A DNA stretch of 64,000 nucleotides from Cellulomonas fengjieae (GTDB lineage Bacteria; Actinomycetota; Actinomycetes; Actinomycetales; Cellulomonadaceae), in NCBI RefSeq assembly GCF_018388465.1, contig NZ_CP074404.1:3906001-3970000 (forward strand), given 5' to 3'. Shown here in pieces: positions 37,102 to 45,962 of this stretch. Under the pieces are notes generated by a model. The model saw nothing but the letters and a program-made list of their open reading frames with translations. It did not search any database and was not told where the DNA came from. Every line of letters starts with the position of its first letter. The stretch's first letter is position 1. The position numbers and the translations under genes were made by a program.

Positions 37102-37177
37102 CGTCGGGCTCCTTGTCGCGAGACTGAGTTCGGACCGTCGCACCGCCGCATTCCGACGTCGGCACCGACGTGGATCT

Positions 37178-37227
37178 GTGGAGATAGTGGAGATAGTGGA
37201 GATAGTGGAGATAGTGGAGATAGTGGA
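37178..37227. repeat. Tandem repeat of GTGGAGATA (5.5 copies)
   Basis: Five exact copies of the 9-mer and a partial sixth (GTGGA) lie 77-126 bp upstream of the lectin gene start. The unit is a multiple of 3 and unlike the surrounding sequence. Copy number may vary between strains. Confidence 0.9.
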
Positions 37228-37387
37228 ACTTTGCACCACTTCGGACCTGGCCACAAGGGCGGCGGACCCTGGCGGGGCGACTCGGACCCGATGAGGAGGT
37301 CGTGGCCGTCGGCGGGGCGTGGGCATGTGGAGGGCGCAGCTGCCTGAGCGGTCGACGCCCTTGGGAGGTCGCAGCTAGCGTGGCGCG

Positions 37388-38392
37388 ATGGCAACGGACC
37401 AGCGCCTGCTCACCTGGCTGCTCGACTCCGATCCCGCCCTTCGCTGGCAGGTGGAGCGGGATCTGGCGGGCGCCCCGCCCGAGACCTGGGAGGCGACTCG
37501 TGCCCGGGTCGCCACGGAGGGCTTCGGCGCCGAGCTGCTCTCGAAGCAGGACGCGGACGGTCAGTGGGCAGGCGGCGCGTACTTCCCCGCCGGATTCTTC
37601 GGGAGCGCCGAGGCCGAGCGTCCGGGCCAGCCGTGGACCGCGACGACCTGGGCGTTGAAGGACCTACGTGAGTGGGGTCTCGACGCCTCCGTGCTGACCG
37701 GGACGGCCGAGAAGATCGCGGCGAACAGTCGCTGGGAGTACGACGACCTGCCGTACTGGGGTGGTGAAGTCGACGTCTGCATCAACTCCTACACGCTCGC
37801 GACCGGGGCGTGGCTCGGTGCCGACGTCTCAGCCCTTGCCGCGTGGTTCCCCGCCCACCGACTCACCGACGGCGGCTGGAACTGTGAGGCCGAGGAAGGC
37901 CGCTCGACTCGCTCCTCGTTCCACTCGACCCTCAACGCACTACGCGGCACGCTCGCCTATGAGCGGATCACCGGCGACACCAGCGTTCGCGCGGCCCGGC
38001 ACGCCGGCGAGGAGTACCTGCTCAGCCGGCACCTGCTGTACCGGGCGTCCACAGGCTCGCCCGTCGGTGACTTCGTTGGGCAATTCGTGTTCCCGAACCG
38101 GCACCGGTACAGCGCGCTCGTGGCGCTCGATCACTTCCGCGACGCCGCGCTGCTCGACGGGACGCCTCCCGATCCGCGTCTCGCCGATGCCGTCGATGTC
38201 GTGCGCGCCGCGCGCCAGCCGGACGGCACCTGGCTGCAGGGGGCTCCCCTGCCTGGCCGCACGTGGTTCGACGTCGATGTCCCCGAAGGCGAATCGTCGC
38301 GGTGGCTCACTCTGATCGGAGCACGTGCGCTCGACTGGTGGGACCAGGATCCGGCTCGAACCGCTGGCGGTGCGACCGGGCGGTCGCGCTGA
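37388..38392 (+). CDS. Squalene cyclase/prenyltransferase-repeat-like protein
   Basis: A 334-residue soluble protein with alpha/alpha-barrel repeats of the type found in squalene cyclases and prenyltransferases: QDADGQWAGGAYFP (~54), TDGGWNCEAEEGRSTRSSFHSTLNAL (~164) and RQPDGTWLQGAPLPG (~280) follow the QxxDGxW pattern. There is no DXDD catalytic motif visible, and the protein is about half the size of a real cyclase. Actinobacterial relatives are annotated from the repeat alone. The function is unknown. Confidence 0.7.
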   Translation: MATDQRLLTWLLDSDPALRWQVERDLAGAPPETWEATRARVATEGFGAELLSKQDADGQWAGGAYFPAGFFGSAEAERPGQPWTATTWALKDLREWGLDASVLTGTAEKIAANSRWEYDDLPYWGGEVDVCINSYTLATGAWLGADVSALAAWFPAHRLTDGGWNCEAEEGRSTRSSFHSTLNALRGTLAYERITGDTSVRAARHAGEEYLLSRHLLYRASTGSPVGDFVGQFVFPNRHRYSALVALDHFRDAALLDGTPPDPRLADAVDVVRAARQPDGTWLQGAPLPGRTWFDVDVPEGESSRWLTLIGARALDWWDQDPARTAGGATGRSR

Positions 38393-38473
38393 CGGCATGA
38401 ACGCGCGCGGCGGCACCGAGCCGACCTCGAACCGCCCGTCGGCGACGCTCGCTGCGATGCTCCGCCGATCGTC

Positions 38474-39034
38474 CTAGGGGTCAGCGAGGTTCGAGTCATC
38501 TCTGTGGACCCGCTCGACCGCGTCTGCCAACCGCCGGGTGGTCTCGTCCAGGTCGCCCTCGACCTGCTCGACGACCACGACGCGCGGCCGTGTCGCAAGG
38601 AGCTCTCGGTGAGCAGCGACGACTTCGGCCATGGGCGCCCAGAGCGGACCGTGCACCGCCACGTCCCCGAGGTCGGCAGAGCGACGGTCGAACCGGCGCT
38701 GCGCCATCTCCACGCCCACCTCGAGCTCGACCTCGACGAACGCGGCTCCCACCTCGCTGGCGAGCGACGCCAGGTCGTCGGCGAACCCGGTCCGGCGCAA
38801 GAACTGGGGCACGATGACATCTCGGCCGCCCGTCAGGTGGGTGCGCGCCATCGCCAGCGCCAGGTCGCGCGCGGCGACGCCGGCCGAAGCGGGATCGTCC
38901 TGCCAGGCGCCGAGCAGTGAACGCACCACATCGACATCCAGCACGAGCGCAAGCGGCCGGCCATCTGCCCAGCGGCGCGCGAGCGTCGACTTGCCCGACG
39001 CCGGAGCGCCGTGGAGCAGGACGAGCAACGGCAT
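38474..39034 (-). CDS. P-loop kinase-like ATPase (AAA_33/Zeta-type)
   Basis: A 186-residue nucleotide kinase-like protein from ATG 39034. Walker A is at ~9-17 (GAPASGKST), directly after LLVLLH. The acidic DVDVVRSLLG is at ~34-43, and a lid with Arg pairs (QRRFDRRSADLGD) at ~112. This is the pattern of small-molecule kinases (chloramphenicol phosphotransferase, zeta toxin-like AAA_33). There is no adjacent antitoxin-like gene, so a toxin role is not supported. The substrate is unknown. Confidence 0.78.
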   Translation of the reverse strand: MPLLVLLHGAPASGKSTLARRWADGRPLALVLDVDVVRSLLGAWQDDPASAGVAARDLALAMARTHLTGGRDVIVPQFLRRTGFADDLASLASEVGAAFVEVELEVGVEMAQRRFDRRSADLGDVAVHGPLWAPMAEVVAAHRELLATRPRVVVVEQVEGDLDETTRRLADAVERVHRDDSNLADP

Positions 39035-39312
39035 GCAGTCATCTTGTCGCTGAAGCACTCCGGCGTCGCGCGTCCCGCCGCTGCTGCTGGAACCGGTCGA
39101 GCCTCGAACACGCCTGACCTGACGGCTCGCGGCGGGAACGGCGGCGCAGCGAAGGCTGGCGCTGCAGCGAAGTCCAACCAGGCAACCGCCGTCGAGGTGC
39201 GCTCTTGCCCGGCCCTCGGGTGACGGGTGAACATTGACCCACGGGCAAGTTCCGTTCACACAAGGGCGGCGACGGGGCTTGAGCCTCCTGAGCTGCTCCA
39301 AGAGGTGCCAGC

Positions 39313-39816
39313 ATGGCGCAGAACGAGCCCGTGCGAGAGCCGCTCGTCGTACCTGCGTGGCACGACCCAAAGGCGCGCACCGTCGTTTTCAACCCGTCAG
39401 ACTTCGAGGTTGGCATCGTGGTGGTGACCGACGAGCTCATCAGCTTCGCCACGAAGGACACGGCCACGTTCGTCGCACCCTGCAGCCAGGTCGGCGTGAA
39501 GTGGCTCAGAATGGCGCGGCCCACACGCGGGTGCGAGATGACGTTCGCCGGGGAACGGCATCGGTTCTACTTCGCACGACCGCTCGAATCCGTCCCGGGG
39601 ATCGACGAGACGGGCGCGCAAGCCGCCCTTGGCAACATCTCGGTCGCTGCGGACCTACTGGAGCTCGCAACCGGGCCCCTCGCGACCTTCGCCTCCGTCA
39701 CAGGCTTCCTCGGCGAGCTCGCCGCACTCCCCGGCGAGGTGCTCGCCGCCCGCCGGGGCATCCGAAACGGCGACTCGGTGCGGCAAAGACTGGAGTCCGC
39801 CGCTGCCGAGGCCTGA
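39313..39816 (+). CDS. Hypothetical protein, 167 aa
   Basis: Starts at ATG 39313 with AGAGG about 7 bp upstream. The protein is soluble. Residues ~25-100 are beta-rich (RTVVFNPSDFEVGIVVVTDELISFATKDTATFVAP), suggesting a small PH-like or beta-barrel domain. The second half is helical, with a mildly hydrophobic stretch ~108-140. No family is recognised. It stands alone with no gene in the same direction within 500 bp. Confidence 0.6.
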   Translation: MAQNEPVREPLVVPAWHDPKARTVVFNPSDFEVGIVVVTDELISFATKDTATFVAPCSQVGVKWLRMARPTRGCEMTFAGERHRFYFARPLESVPGIDETGAQAALGNISVAADLLELATGPLATFASVTGFLGELAALPGEVLAARRGIRNGDSVRQRLESAAAEA

Positions 39817-39989
39817 CCACAGCTCGAACACACCGGAACGGGCGCGACCCTTGCGCTGCGGGCGGAGCCGTTCAGAGTACGGATCGTCGTGGACGCCCCC
39901 GGCCCGCTCGGCTGGATGGGTTCATCAAGGTGCGTAATGGTCGGTCAGGGGCCGAACGAGGTCTGGCGGCCAGCGAAGCCGGCCTGCGG

Positions 39990-40091
39990 TCAGTGCAGGC
40001 AGCGCAGTGCGCCGGGTCCGAGCAGGCCGCCCAGCAGCAGCGCGGTGCCGGACGTGACGCCGAGCCGGTAGGGCGTTGGGGCGGCCGTCAT
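39990..40091 (-). pseudogene. Remnant of an amino-acid permease (APC-type) 5' end
   Basis: The 33 codons read MTAAPTPYRLGVTSGTALLL, then GGLLGPGALRCLH and a stop. This is the first transmembrane region of APC-type permeases (a GTAL..G..LGPG pattern). The start overlaps the stop of the DUF2000 gene (ATGA), as an operon gene would. The rest of the permease is missing. Some traces of the frame continue for a dozen codons beyond the stop. Confidence 0.5.
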
Positions 40092-40495
40092 GCCATCAGT
40101 TCGAGGCGCTTGGTCAGCTTGGTGACGCCGTTGCGCGGGCCGTGCACGATCAGGCCCACGTAGTCGAGGGTGTGCGACGGTGTCGCGGCCAAGGCTTGCT
40201 CGTACTCCGGGTAGGTGCGCGACCGGCGGGCCACCTCGTTGAAGCCGACCACCGTGACGTCCGCTGCACTGGTGGCCTGATCGTGCAGGGCACGCAGCTC
40301 CTCTGCCGAGGCGACGAGCGTGGGTACGGGTACCGGGTTCAGACCCGCGTGCAACGTCCCGGAGGCGTCCGGGCTGTCGGCTGCGACGGATCGCTCGAGG
40401 CGACCGCCGAGCGCGAGCCCCAGAACGGCCGCGGCGTTGGCCGCCAGCGCCGGTGGTAGATCAGCACGCAGCACCAGAACGATCTTCACAACCAC
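40088..40495 (-). CDS. DUF2000 family protein
   Basis: A 135-residue protein from GTG 40495. It shows the DUF2000 pattern: KIVLVLRADLPPALAANAAAVLGLALGG at the start, NPVPVPTLVASAEELRALHDQA in the middle and HTLDYVGLIVHGPRNGVTKLTKRLEL at the end. DUF2000 proteins are peptidyl-tRNA hydrolase-like and often sit beside Lrp regulators and amino-acid exporters. That is the context here: an Lrp gene is divergent 109 bp away, and a permease remnant follows. Confidence 0.88.
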   Translation of the reverse strand: MVVKIVLVLRADLPPALAANAAAVLGLALGGRLERSVAADSPDASGTLHAGLNPVPVPTLVASAEELRALHDQATSAADVTVVGFNEVARRSRTYPEYEQALAATPSHTLDYVGLIVHGPRNGVTKLTKRLELMA

Positions 40496-40604
40496 GTCCT
40501 CCCACCATCCTCGATCATCGGCTTCTGGCCGAAACGGTAGGCGGATGAGCGGGTGGAAAGACTTGTCACCGAACTTTGTTCGATACCGGTTCTACCCTGA
40601 CGAG

Positions 40605-41063
40605 ATGGATGAACTTGATTCGGTGATCGTGAGCGAGCTGCAACGCGATGCGCGGCTGACCAACCGCGAGCTCGCACGCCGGCTGGGCATCGCCCCCTCC
40701 ACATGCCTGGAACGGGTGCGACTGCTCCGCCGCCGTGGCGTGATCCTCGGCTACCGGGCCGCGATCTCCCCGGCAGCGCTCAACCGACAGGTTGAGGCCT
40801 TCATCTCGACACGCCTGCGGCCGCTGAACCGGACGGTGATCGACGGATTCAGAGCGGCCGTCCTCGACCTGCCCGAGGTCGTGGCCGTGTACGTGATAGC
40901 CGGCGACGAGGACTTCCTGATCCACGTCGCCGTGCCCGACCTGGACCACCTGCACGCCTTCCTTGTCGACCGCCTCGCACAACGCCGCGAGGTGGTGAGC
41001 TTTCGCAGCCAGATCGTCTACCAGAGCGCCCACAAGGATGTGCTCGAACGCCTACCCCTCTGA
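40605..41063 (+). CDS. Lrp/AsnC-family transcriptional regulator
   Basis: A 152-residue regulator beginning MDELDSVIVSELQRDARLTN. The helix-turn-helix is at ~15-60 (NRELARRLGIAPSTCLERVRLLRRRGVI), and the RAM ligand-binding domain at ~70-150 ends in SFRSQIVYQSAHKDVLERLP. Such proteins control amino-acid metabolism or export. It probably regulates the divergent DUF2000 gene. The lost permease may have been the original target. Confidence 0.92.
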   Translation: MDELDSVIVSELQRDARLTNRELARRLGIAPSTCLERVRLLRRRGVILGYRAAISPAALNRQVEAFISTRLRPLNRTVIDGFRAAVLDLPEVVAVYVIAGDEDFLIHVAVPDLDHLHAFLVDRLAQRREVVSFRSQIVYQSAHKDVLERLPL

Positions 41064-41113
41064 GCCGCCCCGGACACGCCGAGGCGTACCCACGACGCCG
41101 GCCCGGCGACGGT

Positions 41114-41719
41114 CTAGAGCCAGCCGAACCGCTCGGCGGTCCTGACCGCCTCGGCACGGGTGGACGCGTCGAGCTTGGCCTGGGCGGCGAGCAGGTAGTT
41201 GCGCACGGTGCCCGGTGCCAGGTGCGCCCGCTGCGCGATGACGGCGGCGGGTAGGTCGAACGACGCCAGGCGCAGCACCTCGAGCTCACGCGGGCTGAGC
41301 GGACACGGCGGAGCGCTGAGCGCGTCGGCCGCCAGACCCGGGTCGACGTACCGCCCACCGGCGTGAACGGTGCGCAGCACGTCCGCGAGCGTCGCGCCGG
41401 ACGCGCCCTTGGTGACGAAGCCCCGCGCGCCCGACTCGAGCGCGCGGCGCAGGTGCGCCGGGCGGCCGCGGCCGGTGAGGACCACGACCCGGCACCCGGG
41501 CAGCGCGCGCGTGATCTCGGCAGCGACCGCCACGCCGTCGAGGCCGGGCATCTCGAGGTCGACGAGCGCGACGTCCGGGCGGTGCGCGAGCGCGGCCGCG
41601 ACAGCGGCCGGCCCGTCGGCGGCCTGCGCGACGACGTCGAGGTCGTCCTCGAGTGCGAGCAGCGCGGCGACGGCGGAGCGGACGAGCTCCTCGTCGTCGG
41701 CGAGCAGGACGCGGATCAC
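41114..41719 (-). CDS. NarL/LuxR-type response regulator
   Basis: A 201-residue receiver plus LuxR helix-turn-helix protein from GTG 41719. Asp54 (ALVDLEMP) is the phosphorylation site, with DDE at 8-10. The C-terminal LSPRELEVLRLASFDLPAAVIAQR is the DNA-binding part. It overlaps the kinase gene by 4 bp and is its cognate regulator. Compared with the first pair at 21.5 kb it is about 20 residues shorter. Confidence 0.93.
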   Translation of the reverse strand: MIRVLLADDEELVRSAVAALLALEDDLDVVAQAADGPAAVAAALAHRPDVALVDLEMPGLDGVAVAAEITRALPGCRVVVLTGRGRPAHLRRALESGARGFVTKGASGATLADVLRTVHAGGRYVDPGLAADALSAPPCPLSPRELEVLRLASFDLPAAVIAQRAHLAPGTVRNYLLAAQAKLDASTRAEAVRTAERFGWL

Positions 41720-42942
41720 GGTGCGTCGGCTCCGGGCGCGGCGGGAACGACCCGCGGAACAGGCACGCTCGCCCGGAGCAGGAACTCGTCGCCCAGCCTC
41801 TCGACCCGCAGCGACCCACCCGCGTCGGCGAGCCGCGCGGCCAGCCCGTCGAGCCCGGAGCTGTGCGCGTCCGCGACCCGGGTGTCGACGCCGTCGTTGC
41901 GGACGGTGAGCGTCGCGAACCCGCTGGCCGACGCGGCCGCGGCGCCGCCCTCAGGGTCGACCCTGACCTCGACGCGGCACCACGTGGCGCGGCTGTGCCG
42001 CAGCACGTTCGTCACCGCCTCGCGCAGCACGGGCGCGAGCCGGGCCGCGATGTCCGGCGGCACGTCGGCGGCCTCCCCGACGACCGTGCACCGCACACCC
42101 ACCGAGTCGAGCACCTGGCGCACGGCCGCCACCTCTTCGTGCAGGTCGACCGAGCGGTAGGCGTGCACGGCCTGCCGGACCTCCGCGAGCGCCGTCGTCG
42201 CGAGCCGCTGGATCTGGGCGGCCTCGTCGCGCACGGCCGGGTCACCCGCAGGCAGGCGCACGACGAGCTCGGCCTTGAGCGCGATGACGGTGAGGCTGTG
42301 CCCGAGCAGGTCGTGCACGTCCCGGGCGAACCGCAGCCGCTCCTCCCCGGCCGCCAGGCGCGCGCGGGCGTCGCGGCCGGCGTCGGCGTCGAGCAGCAGC
42401 GCCCACATCCACACCGGCGCCCAGTTGACGGCCGCGACGAACAAGCCGATCCCACCCGTCACCACGAGCGCCTGCACGGGCGATCCCCCGACCGCCCCGG
42501 CCACCACCACGCTCACCGCGGCGCAGACCGACGCCACGACGACGACCCACCGCCACGTCACGAGCAGCGGTGCGATGCCGACGACGCCCGCGCCGACCCA
42601 CGCCCACGTGGCCCACCGCCCGCCCGCGACCGGCCCCACGAGCGCGACGGACGCCACGGTCGTCAGGACGAGGGCGAGGGTCCACGCCCGCCGGGTCCCG
42701 GCCGGCGTCCACGGCGTCACCGCCCCGTGCACCGCGCCCGCCGACGCCACCGTGACCGCGACGATCCCCAGCGCGCCCAGGGCGACCCACAGCGGTCGCG
42801 GCTCGTCGGCCAGTCCGAGGCCGGGCATCACGAGGCTCGTGCACACCGTCGTCGCCAGCCACACGAGGACGAGCGCCCGCGCACGACCCAGCCGTCGGTC
42901 GCGCGGGGCGGCCGCCCACGGCAACGCTGCGACGGTGTTCAC
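41716..42942 (-). CDS. Sensor histidine kinase (NarL/DesK-type)
   Basis: A 408-residue membrane kinase. The start is taken as GTG 42942 (the frame is open to 42993 with Arg-rich unlikely residues). Five to six hydrophobic helices fill ~22-185, with short loops. The HisKA_3 box with His210 (FARDVHDLLGHSLTVIALK) and the ATPase domain (LREAVTNVLRHSRATWC, then SSGLDGLAARLADAGG) are intact. It is divergent from a gene for a membrane protein (43052), 109 bp away, which may be controlled by the pair. Confidence 0.9.
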   Translation of the reverse strand: MNTVAALPWAAAPRDRRLGRARALVLVWLATTVCTSLVMPGLGLADEPRPLWVALGALGIVAVTVASAGAVHGAVTPWTPAGTRRAWTLALVLTTVASVALVGPVAGGRWATWAWVGAGVVGIAPLLVTWRWVVVVASVCAAVSVVVAGAVGGSPVQALVVTGGIGLFVAAVNWAPVWMWALLLDADAGRDARARLAAGEERLRFARDVHDLLGHSLTVIALKAELVVRLPAGDPAVRDEAAQIQRLATTALAEVRQAVHAYRSVDLHEEVAAVRQVLDSVGVRCTVVGEAADVPPDIAARLAPVLREAVTNVLRHSRATWCRVEVRVDPEGGAAAASASGFATLTVRNDGVDTRVADAHSSGLDGLAARLADAGGSLRVERLGDEFLLRASVPVPRVVPAAPGADAP

Positions 42943-43051
42943 AGGCGTGATGCTAGGCGCGGCGGGCGCACGGCGGACCCGTGCGATCCGCACCGGATCC
43001 GGTGCGGAGGACCCGGGACCCGCGGGCGCCCATCAGCCCGAGCGTGAGTCC

Positions 43052-43924
43052 ATGGACACCACGACGTACCCAGCACCGCAGCACCGCACCGCGACGACCA
43101 CGGCACCCCCGCCCCGCGGGCCGGCCGCGACCTTCGCCCTCCATCTCGGCGCCATGGCCGTGGCCATGCTCCTCGGGATGCTCCTGCTCGCCCCCGTCGC
43201 GACCGCCCTCGCCGACGCCGCGGGGTGGGACCAGGCCGCAGCCGGCCCCGAGGCCGAGGCCCTCGTCATGGCGGCGACCATGACCCTCGGCATGGCCGTG
43301 TGGATGGTGCACCGCGGGCACGGTCCGCGGGCGGTCGGCGAGATGACGGCGGCGATGGTCCTGCCCTTCGCGATGGGCCTCGCCCCGTACTGGGCCGGTC
43401 TGGTGAGCGCCGCGGACGCTCTCGTCGTCGGCCACGTCCTCATGCTCCCCGCCATGGTCGGCGCGATGCTCCTGCGCCGGTCGGAGTACACCGGCGGGCA
43501 TGCCCACATCCGGGCGCGCACGGCATGGGGCCGGGCGGTCGAGGCGGTCGCGCACCGTTGGCCGACGCTGCTCGCTCTCGGTCTGACGTTCGACTCGTGG
43601 CTGCGCCCGGGCATCCCGCCCGCGTGGACGCTGCTCCTCCTCGGGGCGGAGTACCTCGTCATCGGCGCGGTGCGACGCGAGTTCCACCGCGACCGGCTGC
43701 TGGCGGCGCACATCGCCGGGTTCGTCCTCTACCTCGGGCTCGCCGCCGTCGCAGCCACGACGCCGGCCACGGTCGCCGGACCCGTCATCGCCGCCGCGTG
43801 GATCCTGCACATCGCCTGGGACGCTGCGCTGCACCGGGCCGACCGGGTCACGTGGCGCTGGTACGCCGAGGCGTGCGCCGTGATCGACCTGGTCGTCGGC
43901 GTGACCGTCCTGCTGGCGCTGTGA
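43052..43924 (+). CDS. Integral membrane protein, 290 aa
   Basis: Starts at ATG 43052 after a weak AGCGTGAG. The first ~27 residues are Thr/Pro-rich and soluble. After them come eight or so hydrophobic segments, including one Met-rich pair near 80-110 (GMAVWMVHRGHGPRAVGEM) and His residues that could bind metal or haem. No family is recognised. It is divergent from the second histidine kinase, so it may be the output gene of that system. Confidence 0.65.
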   Translation: MDTTTYPAPQHRTATTTAPPPRGPAATFALHLGAMAVAMLLGMLLLAPVATALADAAGWDQAAAGPEAEALVMAATMTLGMAVWMVHRGHGPRAVGEMTAAMVLPFAMGLAPYWAGLVSAADALVVGHVLMLPAMVGAMLLRRSEYTGGHAHIRARTAWGRAVEAVAHRWPTLLALGLTFDSWLRPGIPPAWTLLLLGAEYLVIGAVRREFHRDRLLAAHIAGFVLYLGLAAVAATTPATVAGPVIAAAWILHIAWDAALHRADRVTWRWYAEACAVIDLVVGVTVLLAL

Positions 43925-44043
43925 GCCACGGCGGCGGCGCTCGAACCTGCGCAGTCCGGCGTCGACACCCATGCCCGCAACCACGAGCCAGCGTTCAACG
44001 GTCAGCTGGAGACACTCGAGCTCGCCCCCTGCGACACGCAGCG

Positions 44044-44292
44044 CTACGCGCGGACAGCCAGGACCGTCTCGCCTGTCACGTCCGACCTCGGCCTCGATGC
44101 CTGAACGAAGACGATGTCGCCGCCCATCACCCGCGCCCGGCCGACCTGCGCTGCGTCTGCAAGGCCTGCCGATGACACGAGCCGCTCGATGCCGTGGTCG
44201 GCGTTGTCGGCCAGGTAGGCGCGCGATCGTCGGGCGTGGCCTGGTTCACCCGGCGCCATGTCGGCGATCGTCACGCGGCCGCCCGTTGAGCG
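44044..44292 (-). pseudogene. Remnant of a SAM methyltransferase C-terminus
   Basis: The 80 codons from 44292 read RSTGGRVTIADMAPGEPG, then RAYLADNADHGIERLVSSAGL and a typical terminal beta strand GGDIVFVQASR. This resembles the last third of class I methyltransferases (post-motif III region). Motif I is absent, and the frame upstream of 44292 is lost or replaced by the tail of the HAD gene region. Probably a truncated gene, but a short independent ORF cannot be excluded. Confidence 0.4.
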
Positions 44293-44295
44293 GGC

Positions 44296-44338
44296 TACTT
44301 TGACCGGATGGCGGTAGATCCGACCGGCGGTCAAAGTA
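44296..44338. repeat. 11-bp inverted repeat TACTTTGACCG / CGGTCAAAGTA
   Basis: Perfect arms (44296-44306 and 44328-44338), 21 bp apart, span the HAD stop codon. A further copy TACTTTGACC lies at 45242-45251 in inverted orientation relative to the 44328 copy. It could be the HAD terminator or an insertion-element scar. Confidence 0.5.
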
Positions 44339-45002
44339 AGGAGTCCGCGCGAGGCCCGACTGCCGTGCTGATCATCAGGCCACTGGCGGTAGCCTCCACG
44401 CTGCACGCCCCAAGGTCAGGTATGACCGCGTCTGCAGCGCAGAGGTCCTGAGCCGAATGGGATGTCGCCACGGCGAGCACATGGGCCCCTGCGGCGCGAC
44501 CGGCCTCTAGGCCGGCTGGCGCATCTTCGACGACGAGGCACCGGCGAATGTCGAAGCCGAGCGCCCGGGCCGCCTGCAGGTACCCCTGCGGGTCGGGCTT
44601 GCCGAGCCGCACATCTTCGGCCGCTACCAACACGTCAGGCACCGGAAGCCCCGCAGCCGCCAGTCGCGCACGCATGAGCGCCCGTGACCCGGAAGTCACC
44701 GCGGCCCACCGGCCCTCTGGAAGGGCCGACAACAGGTCGCGCGTGGCCGGGAGTGCGGTCACATCACCGAGGTCGGCTAGCTCCAAGCGCTCAAGCTCGG
44801 CAACCGCCTCGGCGCGTTGGTCGCTCGGAAGAAACTCAGCGACCGTGTCCTCCGAGCGGCGCCCGTGACAGACCCGGAGAATCTCCGCAGGGTCGATCCC
44901 CCGCGCCGCCGACCACGCCTCCCAGGTCCGCACGACCGCCCCGGTCGAGTCCACCAACGTCCCATCGATGTCGAACAGGATCGCGTCGACCTCAAAGCGC
45001 AT
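44331..45002 (-). CDS. HAD-superfamily hydrolase (sugar-phosphatase type)
   Basis: A 223-residue HAD phosphatase. Motif I with the nucleophile Asp is ILFDIDGTLVDSTG near the start, motif II TSGSRALMRARLAA (~105), and motif III/IV LGKPDPQGYLQAARALGFDIRRCLVVEDAPAGLEAGRAAG (~135-175). The cap is a small alpha-helical type as in 2-deoxyglucose-6-phosphate phosphatases. The start is uncertain (ATG 45002 or TTG 45011, neither with a good ribosome site). It stands between degraded sequences, so its origin by transfer is possible. Confidence 0.85.
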   Translation of the reverse strand: MRFEVDAILFDIDGTLVDSTGAVVRTWEAWSAARGIDPAEILRVCHGRRSEDTVAEFLPSDQRAEAVAELERLELADLGDVTALPATRDLLSALPEGRWAAVTSGSRALMRARLAAAGLPVPDVLVAAEDVRLGKPDPQGYLQAARALGFDIRRCLVVEDAPAGLEAGRAAGAHVLAVATSHSAQDLCAADAVIPDLGACSVEATASGLMISTAVGPRADSLL

Positions 45003-45646
45003 GGGCAACAACCTACGCGGGCCGGAGCCTGACCCCGGGCGAGGTCACGGTGTCCTACCGTGCCAGTCGAAAGGTGGTGCGTCGACCGGTTGAGACCGCC
45101 ATCGTTTGCAGGTGGTGCCGCCCAGGTGCGCCGCGCAGACGACCGGAATCCGTCCTCGTCCGGAACGGGGTTTCGGGGCGGTGGCCCTCGTGCTGTGGAT
45201 CGCCCCAGAGGCCCAGACGGGTGCATCGGTGTCGGAAGACCTACTTTGACCAGCCACCCCGGCATCGAGTAACCCCGTGGACTAGCCGTCAGCTCCAGCA
45301 GTTGTGCCCAGAAGCTCGTTGGTATCCATGTCGACGATGACGATCGCCCCCTTCGGCCAGTCACCGTGAACCGTGGCTTGATTGGTGCGGCTACCGGTCT
45401 CCACCGGTCACCAGTCAATGTGTGCAGTCTGCTCAGTGCGTGCCCGGGCCGCCCTCGTGGGACTGGCCCGGCGGAACACGCTCCGGGCAGCTGCCGTCAA
45501 GCGACCCGCCTGAGCCCCTCGAGCCCTCGAAGGGCTTCTCTACTAGCGCTCGTCGTGACCGTGCGCCATGCTCCGGGGTGCTTTCGAATCACCGGAAGCA
45601 TCAGACCCTCCGGCAGGCTCGCCGGACCCCTCCCCTTGGAGTGCTC
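45003..45646. other. 640-bp stretch without an intact gene
   Basis: Most frames are short and Arg/Pro-rich. One 40-codon minus-strand frame at 45404-45282 (GTG to TAG) reads VETGSRTNQATVHGDWPKGA, then IVIVDMDTNELLGTTAG, which looks like the end of a real protein and may be a gene remnant. TACTTTGACC occurs at 45242-45251. No tRNA or clear promoter is seen. Confidence 0.5.
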
Positions 45647-45850
45647 ATGCTTGCGCTCGTCTCTGCCGCGATCTTCGCCCTCGCCCTGCTCCTCGACCTC
45701 GTCGAGGCGAACGTCGGGGACGCTCTGACCCCACAGACGCTGATGTTTGCCGGTCTGTTCTTCCTCGCGCTGCACCTGGGAGGGGTCGGCGGCGCGTCGC
45801 CGGTGAACGGCGGCTGGCGGGGGCGTGGGGGGAGCTCCCGCCGGCGGTAG
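45647..45850 (+). CDS. Small membrane protein, 67 aa
   Basis: Starts at ATG 45647 with GGAG 6 bp upstream. Two hydrophobic helices (MLALVSAAIFALALLLDLVE and QTLMFAGLFFLALHLGG) are linked by a short acidic loop. A Gly/Arg-rich tail follows. The pattern is common among small actinobacterial membrane proteins. There is no known function. It is isolated between a gene-poor stretch and the acetyltransferase element. Confidence 0.6.
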   Translation: MLALVSAAIFALALLLDLVEANVGDALTPQTLMFAGLFFLALHLGGVGGASPVNGGWRGRGGSSRRR

Positions 45851-45962
45851 GGGCTCGTACCACCCGCTCCCGTCATCACGCCGGAATGCACCAAGAGGTC
45901 ACGGCGCGCTCCGCGCGTTCGTGGCCTCTTGGCGCCTGCTGCTGCTGCGCGGTGGTGGCGAC

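Noticed and set aside
38474..39034. Zeta-type toxin of a toxin-antitoxin pair
   Set aside because: The protein has a P-loop kinase fold, but no small antitoxin gene lies beside it and the toxin-specific residues could not be confirmed.
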